Source of the DNA: Chloroflexota bacterium
Lineage (GTDB): Bacteria > Chloroflexota > Anaerolineae > Aggregatilineales > J027
DNA length: 64,000 nucleotides
Assembly: GCA_024434115.1 (NCBI GenBank)
Contig: QMIT01000001.1
Coordinates: 124,001 to 188,000, forward strand
Direction: 5' to 3'
Made by a program: the position numbers and the translations under genes. Positions 17,719 through 26,900 of this stretch are shown here, in pieces. The notes beneath the pieces are model-generated. The model was not told the origin of the DNA. It saw only the letters and a list, made by a program, of their open reading frames with translations, and ran no database searches. Numbering within the stretch: the stretch's first letter is position 1; each line of letters starts with the position of its first letter.

Positions 17719-18285
17719 CTAGGCTTCGGCGGGTTGGGGTTCAAGGGTAGTCTGATATTGGGGCTGAATGACGGGCTTGGGGCGTGGGTTCCCTGTGAAA
17801 ATCTGCCCGAACCGACCTGCCATCACCATCACAATCGCGCCCATGCCGATAATCAGACCAAAGGGCAGCACGATAAACCAACCAATGACCGGGAAGGCAA
17901 TCGCAAATGAGAGGGCCACCGCGCCGCTGATGGATTCGACTAGCGCGTTTTCATCCCGCCGATTCATCCACGCAATCCGCATCCCGATCAGCCGAGCGAC
18001 GACTGCTAATCCCCAAAAGGCCCACAGTGACACCAACAGCATAAAGATGGTGCCGCACGCTTGCATAAAACTCCCGATTGAAATGAACAGCACGGCGGGG
18101 CCACCCACAAATAGCACCGGAATCAGCCCCACAAAAAACGGCGTAATCGCGCCTTTGGCTAGACGGCTTGCAGCGCGGGTGCTGGTGTCATAAAACCCAA
18201 GATTTAGAAAAATCAACAGGGCGGGCAGTGCCAACATCAACCCGGCGAGACAGCTTATGGCTAAAATCGAATCCCCAATGCCCAT
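17719..18285 (-). CDS. small polytopic membrane protein
   Basis: 188 residues with about four to five hydrophobic segments and a Pro/Gln-rich C-terminal tail; no family recognised. I place the start at ATG 18285 because GGAGGT sits six bases upstream; a longer in-frame start at 18402 would run through the promoter region and add a hydrophilic stretch unlike a membrane-protein N-terminus. It is the first gene of the DUF1800/DUF1501 operon (17-bp gap), so it may be a membrane partner of those exported proteins. Confidence 0.68.
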   Translation of the reverse strand: MGIGDSILAISCLAGLMLALPALLIFLNLGFYDTSTRAASRLAKGAITPFFVGLIPVLFVGGPAVLFISIGSFMQACGTIFMLLVSLWAFWGLAVVARLIGMRIAWMNRRDENALVESISGAVALSFAIAFPVIGWFIVLPFGLIIGMGAIVMVMAGRFGQIFTGNPRPKPVIQPQYQTTLEPQPAEA

Positions 18286-18360
18286 GATGTTACCTCCAAA
18301 AGAATTGCAAAAAGATATTTTCACGATAGCAGGGATGGGAGATACGATGTAGTCAATGGG

Positions 18361-18410
18361 GTCATGACTTTGTGGGAGATGGCTCATGCTGTCATATGAC
18401 ACCCGTCATG
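18361..18410. promoter_or_regulatory. candidate operator: clustered GTCAT half-sites with a 12-bp palindrome
   Basis: Between the divergent membrane-protein and kinase genes lie GTCATGAC (18361-18368), the perfect palindrome TGTCATATGACA (18390-18401) and another GTCATG (18405-18410). Repeated half-sites in a divergent promoter region beside a two-component system suggest a dimeric regulator site, perhaps for the NarL-type regulator encoded downstream. No experiment or known consensus supports this. Confidence 0.4.
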
Positions 18411-18457
18411 TGGGATATGATTCAACACAGTGTCGGGTCGGGTTGACGTGTGTTACG

Positions 18458-19702
18458 ATGGATATTATGAAACATATGGAACCCGGTTTACTCCAAGTAT
18501 TTAGGCTCTACGTCGGCACATGGCTGGCGGTGATGCTGCTGGCCTTGTGTGGGGCATTGTCTGATAACAAAGAGGCAGTCAACTTTTTGTTGATGGTGAT
18601 CGCCTCCATCGTATTGATGGCGTATTTAGGGTGGCCTTTGCTGCGTCGGAAACTGGGGCGCTATTTTTTACCCATCGCGCTATTTGGGGCTACCGCCAGT
18701 CCCATTTTGATCGAAGCCTTCAGTGTTTTTGTGAGGATGCTCGAAGGCACACGAGGTGATGCGGCATGGCCTGATCCGGGATTGACCACACTATGGCTGT
18801 TTGTGCCGATGATTTTTGTGAGTGTGCAATATGGCTTCCGGTGGACAACCTTCTATATTGTGGGGGCGACCTTAGCGGAACTCAGCCTCTATCTTGCCCT
18901 CGCTATTTTACGTGGCCCAACTTTAGGAATCATGATTGAGCAGGGGCTTTTTCGCCTCATTATTTTTATCCCTTTCGCCTATCTGGTCAGCAAATTAATG
19001 AATGGGCAACGCGAAGAACGCCGTGCCTTAGCCCTCTCGAATGCCCGCCTTGCCCATTACGCCACAACATTGGAGCAGTTGGCGGTAAGCCGCGAACGCA
19101 ACCGGATGGCGCGGGAACTGCATGACACCCTCGCCCATACCTTAAGCGCGGTGGCAGTGCAGTTGGAGGCGCTAGATGTCCTGTGGGATACTGACCCAAT
19201 TAAAGCCCGCGAAACCTTGACCCTCTCCAAAGATTTGACACGCAATGGACTGACGGAGGCTCGCCGTGCCCTCAAAGCCTTGCGTGCCAGCCCCTTAGAG
19301 GATTTGGGTTTGGTATTGGCGGTGCGCGATTTGGCGCAAATGAATGCAGAACGGGCCGGATTACAGTTAAGTTTGCAGACCGCTGAAACATTGGGCGAAC
19401 TGCACCCGACGGTTCAGCAGACCATTTATCGGATTGCCGAGGAAGCTATGAATAATGTGGTGCGCCATGCAAACGCGACGGCGCTAGCGGTGCTACTGGG
19501 GTATGATGGCGGTCAGCTAAAACTGTTGGTGACGGACAACGGTGAGGGTTTTGATCTTAAGAAGGCTACGCAAAATGGGCATTATGGTCTGGTGGGGATG
19601 CAAGAACGGGCCGCATTGTGTGGCGGTCAACTCAATGTGCAAAGCCAACCGGGGCAGGGGACACGGGTTGAGTTTAGTGTGGAGATGATGAAATCGGCAT
19701 GA
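18458..19702 (+). CDS. NarL-family sensor histidine kinase
   Basis: Membrane sensor that autophosphorylates on His and passes phosphate to the response regulator downstream. About six transmembrane helices (first about 190 residues) precede a HisKA_3 dimerisation segment with RERNRMARELHDTLAHTL, where His is followed by Asp as in DesK/LiaS/NarX kinases. The ATPase domain has IAEEAMNNVVRHANA (N box), DNGEGFD (G1) and HYGLVGMQERA (G2). There is no separate extracellular sensor domain, so membrane state may be sensed. In-frame ATGs occur at 18458, 18467 and 18476, and none has a clear ribosome-binding site. It overlaps the regulator gene by 4 bp. Confidence 0.9.
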   Translation: MDIMKHMEPGLLQVFRLYVGTWLAVMLLALCGALSDNKEAVNFLLMVIASIVLMAYLGWPLLRRKLGRYFLPIALFGATASPILIEAFSVFVRMLEGTRGDAAWPDPGLTTLWLFVPMIFVSVQYGFRWTTFYIVGATLAELSLYLALAILRGPTLGIMIEQGLFRLIIFIPFAYLVSKLMNGQREERRALALSNARLAHYATTLEQLAVSRERNRMARELHDTLAHTLSAVAVQLEALDVLWDTDPIKARETLTLSKDLTRNGLTEARRALKALRASPLEDLGLVLAVRDLAQMNAERAGLQLSLQTAETLGELHPTVQQTIYRIAEEAMNNVVRHANATALAVLLGYDGGQLKLLVTDNGEGFDLKKATQNGHYGLVGMQERAALCGGQLNVQSQPGQGTRVEFSVEMMKSA

Positions 19703-20358
19703 CACGTATTTTAATTGTGGATGACCAGATTGTTGTTTCCGAAGGCTTGAAGGCCATTTTGAGCGCCACGCCCGGTATTGAGGTGGTGGGTATCGCGCAG
19801 GATGGGGCACAGGCATTGGAACTTGTGCCTACGACTAAGCCGGAATTGGTTCTAATGGATTTAAAAATGCCGGGCATGAATGGCATCCACGCTACTCGCA
19901 AAATTCGGGAGCAGTATCCCGATATTCGCGTCCTCGTGTTGACGACCTATGTCGAAGATGAATGGGTGTTTGATGCGATTCAGGCAGGGGCGGCGGGATA
20001 TTTGCTGAAAGATTCACGGCGGGAGGATATTGTTACGGCGATTCAGCGCACGATGGCAGGCCAGACCCCGGTTGATCCAGCGGTGGCAGACAAATTATTC
20101 GCCCTAGTGCGGGGCAATGCGCGACCCATGCCACAAACCTCAACGATTGCCCACGAATTGAATGAGCGTGAACGAGAAATTTTGCAATTATTGGCGCGGG
20201 GGATGAGCAACGCGGCGATTGCCGAAAGGCTCGTTTTGGCGGAGGGCACGGTGCGAAATTATGTCAGTTCAATTTTTGCCAAATTGAACGTCACGGATCG
20301 CACCCAAGCGGCGGCGTTGGCATGGCAGCATGGCTTGGTATTGGCAAAAGATGAATGA
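19699..20358 (+). CDS. NarL/FixJ-family response regulator
   Basis: Transcription regulator with an N-terminal receiver (ILIVDDQ acidic pair, phospho-acceptor Asp in LVLMDLKMPGMNG, Thr in VLTTY, Lys in LLKDS) and a C-terminal LuxR-type helix-turn-helix (NEREREILQLLARGMSN, then AEGTVRNYVSSIFAKLNV). It is translationally coupled (ATGA) to the kinase. A decayed 62-bp copy of the 3' end of this gene lies at 21116-21177. Targets are unknown; GTCAT-type repeats upstream of the kinase are a candidate site. Confidence 0.93.
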   Translation: MTRILIVDDQIVVSEGLKAILSATPGIEVVGIAQDGAQALELVPTTKPELVLMDLKMPGMNGIHATRKIREQYPDIRVLVLTTYVEDEWVFDAIQAGAAGYLLKDSRREDIVTAIQRTMAGQTPVDPAVADKLFALVRGNARPMPQTSTIAHELNEREREILQLLARGMSNAAIAERLVLAEGTVRNYVSSIFAKLNVTDRTQAAALAWQHGLVLAKDE

Positions 20359-20410
20359 AGGCCTACAGAATTAATGACTTTTATTAGGTGAGTTTAGCTC
20401 GAAGTTCTGC

Positions 20411-20416
20411 TACACT
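20411..20416 (+). promoter_or_regulatory. probable extended -10 element (TGC-TACACT)
   Basis: TGCTACACT about 85 bp before the ATG at 20503, in the intergenic space after the response regulator. It matches the pattern of other putative promoters in this window. No -35 is evident. Confidence 0.35.
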
Positions 20417-20502
20417 GATTTACAACTACATCATATTAAAGCATCGCTCTTACTTCGCAGCGCCACTGCCTCGTTTTTAATCTTCCAAATAAGGAAAAGA
20501 AA

Positions 20503-21048
20503 ATGGCTCAGTTTATAGCGTATGATCCAAATGTTGAAGTCTCTGGAGCGGTTATTTTGGCGGCCATCGCGCACTTGAAGGCCGAAGTTGTCCCGTTGCT
20601 TGAAAAACACGAAATTTTCGACGTGCAGCCTGATAAGTGGTATCCCTTGCAATCCTTCCTCGACGTGCTGAAGTCCATCAACGACGGGTGGAGTTTTGCC
20701 AGTTCAGCCGTTGACCTAATGAGCATCGGGATGCAGATTCCAGAGAACGCGATGTGGCCGCCAAACGTGAATTCAGTCGAGTCCGCATTGGGTAGCATTG
20801 ACACGGCCTATCATATCAATCACCGAGGGGGCGAGATTGGTCATTATCGCATCGAATCTGCCGAACCTCACCATATCCGTATGGTATGTGAGAACCCCTA
20901 TCCCAGCGATTTTGACTACGGCATTATCTATCGTACCGTCAAGAAGTTTTCTCACAAAGGCCAAACTTTTCAGGTTCAACGGACTGATTCCCCATCGCGT
21001 CTTAGAGGGGATGACATGTGCATTTACGACATTTTCTTTGCCGATTAA
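20503..21048 (+). CDS. hypothetical soluble protein between two copies of the regulator 3' end
   Basis: 181 residues, no signal or membrane helix, no family recognised with confidence. The second half (HYRIESAEPHHIRMVCENPY, then DFDYGIIYRTVKKF) looks like a beta-sheet domain ending in a Cys-Asn-Pro-Tyr-Pro motif that I have a vague memory of from myxobacterial-type hypothetical proteins. AAGGAAAAG before the ATG is an acceptable ribosome-binding site. It is flanked by the response regulator 3' end and by a degraded copy of it, so it may have arrived by insertion or tandem duplication. Confidence 0.6.
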   Translation: MAQFIAYDPNVEVSGAVILAAIAHLKAEVVPLLEKHEIFDVQPDKWYPLQSFLDVLKSINDGWSFASSAVDLMSIGMQIPENAMWPPNVNSVESALGSIDTAYHINHRGGEIGHYRIESAEPHHIRMVCENPYPSDFDYGIIYRTVKKFSHKGQTFQVQRTDSPSRLRGDDMCIYDIFFAD

Positions 21049-21115
21049 ACCCCATGAACTAATTCTCGCCTTTGGGTTTCCACCTCATTTTCCAGAGGCG
21101 AGAACTTTTCGCTGC

Positions 21116-21177
21116 ATCGCACCCAAGCGGCGATATTGGCGTGACAGCATGGGTTGGTGTCGGCGAAGGATGAGTGA
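21116..21177 (+). pseudogene. decayed 3'-end copy of the response regulator gene
   Basis: 62 bases align without gaps to 20297-20358, the last codons of the NarL-type regulator, with about 51 of 62 bases identical by my count. In the equivalent frame it reads TQAAILA-stop-QHGLVSAKDE-stop: the Trp codon TGG has become TGA, and the original stop position is kept. No further upstream homology was seen, so only the terminal fragment remains. Confidence 0.82.
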
Positions 21178-21204
21178 TATGCTTTACAATAATCAAAAAT
21201 GACC

Positions 21205-21933
21205 TTAAAGACCTGAGTTATGCCCGGCATCAGCAAAAGCAAAATACAGAAAATAGTAGAAAAAATATAGACCTACAAGCAGTATGAAGGCCATAAAGAA
21301 CTTGTATAGATGATCTTTAATGTTGGGGATACCTCGAATAGTCAAAACCAAGCCTAACAAGACCACTACCCAATTTACAATTTCTATAAAGATCAGGCTT
21401 ATAGAGTAGCCGTAGATTTGTAACTTTATCTTTCGAACCAAGGTACTTCTATCCGAGACAAACCGGACTTCTCCGGTGTTCTCTTCTATGATATATATAT
21501 GTTTCTCTGTTAGACCCATACGCGATGATGTATTAGCAACAATAGCCAAATATCTACCATCAGGCGACGGCTGAACCTCAAGGAGTTCCAAATCCAACTC
21601 TTTAGCAAAGGAAATAAGATAATCATCTCTAGGGAGGAAGCCACCATACTTACTTCTCATCTCATCAACATAGCCTATATCCCTTACATACCCAATAGTC
21701 TTCAAACCCTTTCCATCGACATTAATCTCGTATTGGCTCCCAATTGGAAACTCTGCCCTAAACTGGATTGTTTTACTATCTTTCGACCAACAACTATCGC
21801 CCAAATAGAATTGTGTTAGCGTCTGAGGAAAATATAGGCCAGTTGTAGCCATCAACGGCAAAAACATCAAAAGTCCAAGCCCAATTAGGCATATACCTAA
21901 CCATAGTTGAAATGCTTTCCATCTTTGATCCAT
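21205..21933 (-). CDS. hypothetical membrane protein, AT-richer than surroundings
   Basis: 242 residues from ATG 21933 (an upstream in-frame TTG at 21972 overlaps a promoter-like TTACAAT). One N-terminal helix (about 8-32), an extracytoplasmic part of beta strands with WSKDSKTIQF and VQPSPDGRYLAI, which read like TolB/WD40-type blades, then two to three C-terminal helices. Codon use is more AT-rich than in neighbours, with many Ile, Lys and AAT/TTT codons, which suggests recent acquisition. No function assigned. Confidence 0.6.
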   Translation of the reverse strand: MDQRWKAFQLWLGICLIGLGLLMFLPLMATTGLYFPQTLTQFYLGDSCWSKDSKTIQFRAEFPIGSQYEINVDGKGLKTIGYVRDIGYVDEMRSKYGGFLPRDDYLISFAKELDLELLEVQPSPDGRYLAIVANTSSRMGLTEKHIYIIEENTGEVRFVSDRSTLVRKIKLQIYGYSISLIFIEIVNWVVVLLGLVLTIRGIPNIKDHLYKFFMAFILLVGLYFFYYFLYFAFADAGHNSGL

Positions 21934-22017
21934 ATTTTTGTTCCAACAGAAGCTATCCCAAATTGTAAGCAAAAGTATAGATTCTAGATATCTAAATTGG
22001 CAAAAATAAATCGAAAG

Positions 22018-22042
22018 GGCGAACCCGTTGGCCCGCCCCTAT
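22018..22042. repeat. dispersed hairpin repeat, family B, copy 1
   Basis: GGGCG at 22018-22022 pairs with CGCCC at 22034-22038, followed by CTATT. Nearly the same sequence is at 53977-54002, and related hairpins are at 52854-52874 and 57567-57590. It lies just past the 3' end of the lipoprotein gene (minus strand) and could act as a transcript-end hairpin. Confidence 0.6.
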
Positions 22043-22054
22043 TCGATAGTCGGT

Positions 22055-22879
22055 TTATGAACCGCACTGCTTGACGATTTTGGCGGGGTCGGGGGCGGTG
22101 TAGTCGGGTTGATTGCCCAGCGCCGTCACGTTGAAAATGAAGGTGTTCCCCTCGTGGCGTTCGAGGTCGGAATAGGTTGCCTCAAAACGAATCAGGGCTT
22201 TGGTGGAGTTATCAATGTAAATCATGCCGTCAATGTAGAAGGGTGGTACATTGGCAATTTCTTTCTTCAAATCCTCCGACTCCACATCCTTCAAAATATC
22301 GAGGGCGTCCTGTAGTTTGGAGACGAGGTGATATTGGGTGGTGGTAAAGCCATTCATGGGGACATTGGTGTTTTCCTGCTCGGCAACCGAAATCGCCTGC
22401 ACCCCGATAGCAGTGGCGCTGTATTGTACGAACAAATCGCCCACATTCCCCGCGAAAATTTCATCCTCATTGGTGGTGTCGTCGCAGGAATACGTGCCAT
22501 CGGCATTAATGAGGTAGCGTTTCTTATCTACCGTCAAATATTCGCGCACTGTGTCGCCCTGTGTAATCCGCAGAATGGAATCCCCTTGCGCATCGGCACT
22601 GATTGACCAAAACACCTGCCGATTGATTTGGGTGATGCTTTCGCCCGTTGTGGTGGTGTCCCCGGAGGTCATGGTGGCTTCGGCGGCGAATCCATTGGTC
22701 TTATCCAGCGCTTCTAAGCCTTCGGTGGTATATTTCCATGTCCCGCTTTCGCTGATTTCTTGGAGCAGGGTGACGGCCTTGCTCACCGCGTTGACGGTAT
22801 CTTCGACCTCACTGAGATCACAGGCAAGCGTTGCCCCCATCAAGATCATGAAAGGCAGCAGTACACGATAAATTTTCAT
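22055..22879 (-). CDS. lipoprotein, LppX/LprG-like beta domain (tentative)
   Basis: 274 residues with a lipoprotein signal: a basic start, a hydrophobic stretch and the lipobox GATLAC (Cys about 20). The mature part consists of alternating strands typical of LolA/LppX-type half-barrels, which bind lipids or anchor at the membrane; motifs such as TYSCDDTTNEDE and a Cys near the C-terminus are visible. No precise family. It is followed by a hairpin repeat and probably transcribed alone. Likely located on the outer face of the cytoplasmic membrane. Confidence 0.68.
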   Translation of the reverse strand: MKIYRVLLPFMILMGATLACDLSEVEDTVNAVSKAVTLLQEISESGTWKYTTEGLEALDKTNGFAAEATMTSGDTTTTGESITQINRQVFWSISADAQGDSILRITQGDTVREYLTVDKKRYLINADGTYSCDDTTNEDEIFAGNVGDLFVQYSATAIGVQAISVAEQENTNVPMNGFTTTQYHLVSKLQDALDILKDVESEDLKKEIANVPPFYIDGMIYIDNSTKALIRFEATYSDLERHEGNTFIFNVTALGNQPDYTAPDPAKIVKQCGS

Positions 22880-22954
22880 CAGCGCAGTTCCTTGAAATTT
22901 GTTTTCCCCTATGAAAAATTATACGCGACATACGGGAGGGGGTAGCGGAATCCC

Positions 22955-23869
22955 CTAATTATTGAGGGCCGCCTGTGCCAATTTATCGAGGCCATTCACT
23001 GCCGATGCGAGTGGGTTGCCCGCTTCAAGTGCCCATTCCACCGGACGACCCTGCGAGGTGTATTTTTGGAGTTCGCGCCAAATCTCCGCATATTTGACGG
23101 GCGTGCCGCCAGCGGTCATCCAGTTGCGCTTTTGCCAGCCTTTGATCCACTCGGTCATGCCCTTAAAGACATATTCACTGGTACAGTAAATCCGCAGCGG
23201 GGCATCTTTGGGCACGGTTTTAAAAATCTGCGAGGCGATCATCAATTCGAGTTTGTTGGTAGATTCGACGGCAGGGACGCGGCCCGTAAAATCCTGTGAT
23301 TGGTCGCCATTCCACACCCGAATTGCCCAACCCCCCGGCCCACTATTTTTCGGTACGACCACGCGAAAATAGACACTTAATGTACCGGATGCGGCTTCGG
23401 TCATCGTAATCGGTTTTTTCTCGGCAGAGGGTTTTGCGCCGGGGATGGCCGCCGCCGCCAATCGGTCTACCCGTTCGTTATAGACATTCCCCGCATGACC
23501 GCGCACCCAATTCCAATGGATCTCGTGTTTCGTAACTAACACATTCAGTCGTTCCCACAAATCCTGATTTTTGACGGGTTGGCCTGTGCTGCTGCGCCAA
23601 TCTTTACGTATCCACCCCGGCATCCATTCGGTCAGCCCTTTTTTGACATATTCGCTGTCTACAAATAGATAAATTTCATGGGGCTGGTCAAAGGCTTGCA
23701 GAGCGTTCATCACCGCCGTCAGTTCCATGCGGTTGTTGGTGGTATCTTTTTCGCCACCCGACAGTTCACGTTCCTGTCCGTTTTCATCAATAATCAGAAC
23801 TGCCCAACCGCCGGGGCCGGGATTGGGTTGGCAGCCGCCATCGGTGTAAATCGTTGCTTTCGGTTTCAT
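22955..23869 (-). CDS. rnhA: tandem RNase H protein: active N-terminal domain, inactive C-terminal domain
   Basis: 304 residues from ATG 23869; a GTG at 23923 is possible but less likely. Residues about 1-150 are a full RNase H1, which cuts RNA in RNA-DNA hybrids: IYTDGGCQPNPGPGGWA (first Asp), NNRMELTAV (Glu), LFVDSEY (Asp), WVRGHAGNVYNERVDRLA (His and last Asp). Residues about 165-304 repeat the fold: GPGGWAIRVWNG, STNKLELMIA, IYCTSEYVFKGMTEWIKGW, AGNPLASAVNGLDKLA. There the first Asp is lost, the DSEY Asp is Thr and the Arg-Gly-His motif is gone, so this half should be non-catalytic. The gene is divergent from the Clp/release-factor fusion gene. Confidence 0.9.
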   Translation of the reverse strand: MKPKATIYTDGGCQPNPGPGGWAVLIIDENGQERELSGGEKDTTNNRMELTAVMNALQAFDQPHEIYLFVDSEYVKKGLTEWMPGWIRKDWRSSTGQPVKNQDLWERLNVLVTKHEIHWNWVRGHAGNVYNERVDRLAAAAIPGAKPSAEKKPITMTEAASGTLSVYFRVVVPKNSGPGGWAIRVWNGDQSQDFTGRVPAVESTNKLELMIASQIFKTVPKDAPLRIYCTSEYVFKGMTEWIKGWQKRNWMTAGGTPVKYAEIWRELQKYTSQGRPVEWALEAGNPLASAVNGLDKLAQAALNN

Positions 23870-23948
23870 TCGGTAAGTGGTTCCTTTTTCTGCAATGACG
23901 CCCCAAAAGTATGGCTGTCGCACCCCGTCGGCGCAACCCCAATTATGT

Positions 23949-23954
23949 TATAAT
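23949..23954 (+). promoter_or_regulatory. probable -10 element (TATAAT) for the Clp/RF fusion gene
   Basis: A consensus TATAAT 46 bp before ATG 24000, in the roughly 130-bp divergent space shared with the tandem RNase H gene. The -35 position is GC-rich and poor. Confidence 0.5.
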
Positions 23955-23999
23955 ATGCGTTCCAAACTTTGGTAATGGGCAGATTTGTACTGGAACACC

Positions 24000-26900
24000 A
24001 TGAAATTTAAATTTCATCTTTACGTTCAAAAACATCGGAACCGCACGTATACCGTGACGGTGCTGCCATTTTATGACATCAGCAGTTACGGCATCAATAT
24101 GACGGAGATCAAAAAAGAACTATCGGATGTCGTGATTGAACGCATTGCTGAAATGCCCCCCAACCAACTGCATCGTTTGGAGTTTGATTCACATATCTAT
24201 CTGCAAAAAGTGCAGGTTGAACTCCGTCCGGTTGACCGCAAAAAACGTAACAAGCGCCGCGAAAAGGTCAAACTTCTATTTAGTGTACTGGTCGAACCAC
24301 AAGAGGACGGTCAGTTATACGTCACCGTGCCAAAACTTGGCCCACACGGCCCTGCTTTCTATGTGTACCAACCCGATGAATTGCAGACACAGGCCAATAT
24401 CGAACTGGCAGGCTGGCTCGATAATCTGTCGCTCGATCAATTGATGGAATATCGGTATGCGCGAACCGAGACATTGGAGACGTTGGAAGTCGAAGTCTCG
24501 CTGAAAAAACCCAAAGAACGCGAATCCAATAACCATGAACGGGGTGGCATGTTCGGACGTGGTGGTGGAGATGGTCATTGGGCCTTAAAAGAAATAGGCA
24601 TCAATTTGACCGCGCAGGCCACTGAAAAACGCTTTCGCAAAGCCTATCACCGTGAAGAAGTGGTGGATAAGGCCATGCAGGTGTTGTTGCAATCGCGCAA
24701 TAACAGCGTTTTGCTGACTGGCCCCAGCGAGAGCGGCAAAACTTCGATTGTGCATGAAATCGTGCGGCGGGTCGCCTCCCAAGATGCGCCAGAAGGATTG
24801 CTGGAACGCGAAATCTGGATGTTGGCCCCGGATCGGATTATCGCAGGGGCACAGTACATCGGCACATGGGAAGAACGAATCAACGATCTAGTCAATGAGT
24901 GCCGCAAAAAGCAGCATATTTTGTATGTCAGCGATCTGCCCGGTTTGTTGGAAATTGGTCGCTGGTCAAAAAGCGATGCCAACGTCGCCCAAGCCCTAAA
25001 ACCTCATATCGCCTCTGGAGAGGTCGTGGTTATCGGGGAGGGGTCGCCGGATCGCGTAACGATGGGGGAACGGCTCGGCTCGGATTTTATGAATTTGTTC
25101 CGGCGGGTAGATGTGCCTGCCATGTCGGAGGAAGAAACACTCGCGGTTTTGAGCAACGTGGCCCGTGATTTGGAACGGGAATTTGACCTGCGCATTGAAC
25201 CCAGTGCCAATGAAGCCGCCACCCAGCTTTCGCGCCGATTTTCACCCTATCGCGCTTTTCCGGGCAAAGCCATTCGTTTGTTGGAAGAAGCGGTGGCGGA
25301 TGTCTCCCGCAAAAAGGATTCGGCGGAATCTGATAACGGACGGGATGCTCCCACGTCGGCCAGTCTGCTGCGCCGATTACCCAAACGGGCAGTGGTTAAA
25401 CGCCAACATGTGATTGATACCTTTGCCCGCCATTCGGGGATGCCGGAATTTATTGTCAATGACCGTTCGCGCCTTGATCTGGCAGAAGTTGAGAAATACT
25501 TCATGGAGCGGGTGCGTGGTCAGGAGCAGGCGGTTGGTTCGATTGTCAGTTTGGTGGCGACAGTCAAAGCGGGTTTAAATGACCCCGGCAAACCGCTTGG
25601 CACATTTTTGTTTATCGGGCCAACTGGGGTGGGCAAAACCTTTCTCGCCAAGACGCTGGCCTCCTATCTGTTTGGCGACGAAAAACGCTTGATTCGTTTT
25701 GATATGAGCGAATATGCTGATTTGGATGGGGTGTCGCGCCTCATTGGGTCGTTTGGCAGCGAAGGCGAATTGACCAAGCAGGTACGCGCTCAACCATTCT
25801 CGGTGGTACTGCTAGATGAATTTGAAAAAGCCTCGCCGCGCATTTACGACATCTTTTTGCAGGTGTTGGGGGAAGGGCGTTTGACCGATGCGGGTGGCCG
25901 CACGACGTTTTTCCACAACAGCATCATTATCTTGACCAGCAATCTGGGGACATCGGCGGGTGGCTTTCGTGGCTTAGGTTTTGGTAGCGAAAACATCAAC
26001 TATGCTGAATTAAATGCCCAGTTGATGGTTCATTTTAAGGAACAGGTGGAGAAATACTTCCGGCCAGAATTTGTCAACCGCATTGACCATGTAGTGGTGT
26101 TTAAACAGCTTGAACCGCTGGCCCTGCGCAGCATCGCCTCACGTGAATTGGGCGAAATCCTGATGCGCGATGGCATCACCCGCCGTAATTTACTGGTCGA
26201 AATTGATGACGCGGTGATTGATCTGGTTTTGGAAAAAGGCTACAGCCCGCAATATGGCGCACGCCCGCTCAAGCGCGAAATTGAACGGTTGGTGGTCGCC
26301 CCGATGGCCCGTCAATTGGCCCAAAAATCGGTGGACGATACTGAGTTAATGCGGATTGAGGTGGATCGGGAAAGCAAGCAGATCAACCTCAAGCTCGTGC
26401 CGATTGACGAAGCACGTACCACAACCCAAGTGGCCCTTTCGACGGCGCTGGATGGCACGGATATTCAAAAGCTGCAAATGGATACCGGGCAGTTGTTGGA
26501 AGGGTTTGCTATGCTGCGGCGCAGATTAGCGGATTGGGCCGATAGCGAGACGGTCAAGGAGATGAATACCGAAAAAGCGGCTCTCTTGGCAGCAACCCAA
26601 CAGCCCGATTTTTGGGACAAAGGGGATGAGGCCCGTCGCAAATTGGCACGGTTCTATTTCCTTGATCGTCTGACTCGCCGCCTGCGTCAATTGCTGGAAC
26701 GGTGCGAATATCTGGAAGATTTTGCGATGCTGGTCAATCGGGAGCGCGACTTGCGTTATCAGCCCGATTTGGCGCGGGATTATGCTGAACTGTATAGCAA
26801 TGTGCTGTATCTTGAAATCGAGATGCGGACGGGCCATCTACCGCATCGCCACCAAGCCATGATGTTGATTAATCGCTTGGGTCAATCACCGATGAAAGAC

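Noticed and set aside
18286-18402. Longer N-terminus for the small membrane protein at 17719-18285
   Set aside because: The GGAGGT site before 18285 and the palindromic regulatory sequence upstream favour the shorter form.
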